Part shown: one piece after another, positions 12,801 through 13,289 of the stretch
Layout of the letters: the number at the start of each line of letters is the position of its first letter
How positions within the stretch are numbered: the first letter of the stretch is position 1
Source: Pelotomaculum sp.
GTDB lineage: Bacteria > Bacillota > Desulfotomaculia > Desulfotomaculales > Pelotomaculaceae
Direction of reading: 5' to 3'
Length of the DNA stretch: 13,289 nt
NCBI GenBank assembly: GCA_022839445.1
Contig: JALHFC010000023.1
Location: 1 to 13,289, forward strand
Notes under the pieces: model-generated
What the model was told of the DNA's origin: nothing
The model's input: only the letters and a program-made list of their open reading frames with translations
The model's database searches: none
Translations under genes and position numbers: made by a program

Positions 12801-12876
12801 GACACAGGGGCGACACAGGGGGACGGTTCTTTTGTGTCGTCTAAGACGACACAAAAGAACCGTCCCCCTGTGTCGC
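12801..12876. repeat. Dispersed palindromic element, copy 5
   Basis: Arms 12810-12841 and 12845-12876 form a perfect 32-bp inverted repeat around the loop TAA. The outer conserved pair is C-G, different from T-A (copies 1, 2) and G-C (copy 4) yet still complementary. An extra unit, CGACACAGGGG (12800-12810), lies on the left and overlaps the arm by one base. The element lies 16 bases upstream of the proXVW -35 hexamer and overlaps the end of the gene entering from the right. Confidence 0.93.
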
Positions 12877-13289
12877 AAACGCATCCCGTAAAATATAGTA
12901 TGAGGGTTTTAGTCTTTCATGGTATGCCGGTGATTCCCAAGGTAGCCACGAGTAATATTTCATGCCGATTTGTGAATCAGCAGCTGTTCCGTTTTTTACA
13001 ATCCCGGCGCCAAAATACATTCCCTCGATATTATCCGCTTTAATTGATTTGTTCTTGTACAGATCCCCCATAATTGCTTTTGTAGATGGATCCATAACAT
13101 TAAGAAGCTGCCAGGGAATCCTGATCTCAATATTGCCGTCCTTGAATGAAAAATCCGTCAAGGAATTATAGTTTTCATGCTCCGGGTTTGCATCGCCATG
13201 TTTCAACAAACCGGTCTCATATTTGGAAAATGGGATTGTTCTTTTATCTTCCGGTAAGTAAATCTCTCTGGAAAGGCAATGGTATATGG
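12841..13289 (-). CDS. C-terminal part of an unrecognised protein, cut by the right edge
   Basis: The minus-strand frame is open from the window edge to a TAG at 12843..12841, giving 148 residues of the C-terminal part; the start lies outside. The visible sequence includes DGNIEIRIPWQLLN, DPSTKAIM, EGMYFGAGI and YHERLKPSYYIL. The EIRIPW segment recalls beta-sandwich domains of the CBM9/DOMON type, but this is a weak impression and I do not recognise the protein. The last residues, ATQGDGSFVSS, are encoded by palindrome copy 5, and the stop codon begins in its loop, so the native C-terminus was probably altered by the repeat. Transcription runs towards the proXVW promoter in the same direction. 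Confidence 0.7.
   Translation of the reverse strand, partial: IYHCLSREIYLPEDKRTIPFSKYETGLLKHGDANPEHENYNSLTDFSFKDGNIEIRIPWQLLNVMDPSTKAIMGDLYKNKSIKADNIEGMYFGAGIVKNGTAADSQIGMKYYSWLPWESPAYHERLKPSYYILRDAFATQGDGSFVSS

Overview
The window looks like chromosomal DNA of a low-to-mid GC Firmicute of the class Clostridia, perhaps in or near the Peptococcaceae/Desulfotomaculum-type lineages. That placement is inferred from four things: strong AGGAGG-type ribosome binding sites, sigma-A-like promoters, a ydaO-type riboswitch, and a palindromic GGGGACGGTTC repeat that I remember from clostridial genomes. No rRNA, tRNA, CRISPR array or transposase gene is visible.

Layout, left to right. (1) Positions 1-180 hold divergent promoter signals, a possible start codon of a leftward gene cut by the window edge, and palindrome copy 1. 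(2) 414-1490 (+) is rsgA, a circularly permuted ribosome-assembly GTPase, followed by palindrome copy 2 and an A/T-rich spacer with an orphan leftward promoter. (3) 1804-3628 (+) is an overlapping pair of conserved genes of unknown function that I recognise as DUF6323 and DUF6179, followed by a half copy of the palindrome. (4) 3739-9580 (+) is a complete, tightly coupled type I restriction-modification operon, hsdM-hsdS-hsdR; its specificity gene has a 12-bp tandem repeat in the central spacer. (5) Palindrome copy 4 fills the whole gap between hsdR and the next, convergent operon. (6) 12784 down to 9663 (-) is a glycine betaine/proline-type ABC importer, proX-proV-proW, with a sigma-A promoter, a cyclic di-AMP (ydaO-yuaA) riboswitch and two intrinsic terminators in its leader. 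(7) Palindrome copy 5 sits upstream of that promoter and supplies the last codons and stop of a leftward gene that enters from the right edge.

How it works together. HsdM, HsdS and HsdR should assemble into a restriction complex. The leader of the osmolyte importer is expected to stop transcription when cyclic di-AMP is high, which couples compatible-solute uptake to osmotic signalling. The importer's ATPase lacks the C-terminal CBS domains that often sense ionic strength or cyclic di-AMP, so control may sit at the RNA level.

The most striking unexplained structure is the palindrome family. There are four full copies and one half copy in 13.3 kb, each at a boundary between gene modules, with perfect arms of about 31-37 bp, variable 3-base loops, and an outer base pair that differs between copies but stays complementary. 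The best candidate for an undescribed protein system is the DUF6323-DUF6179 pair; nothing in the sequence fixes its function.
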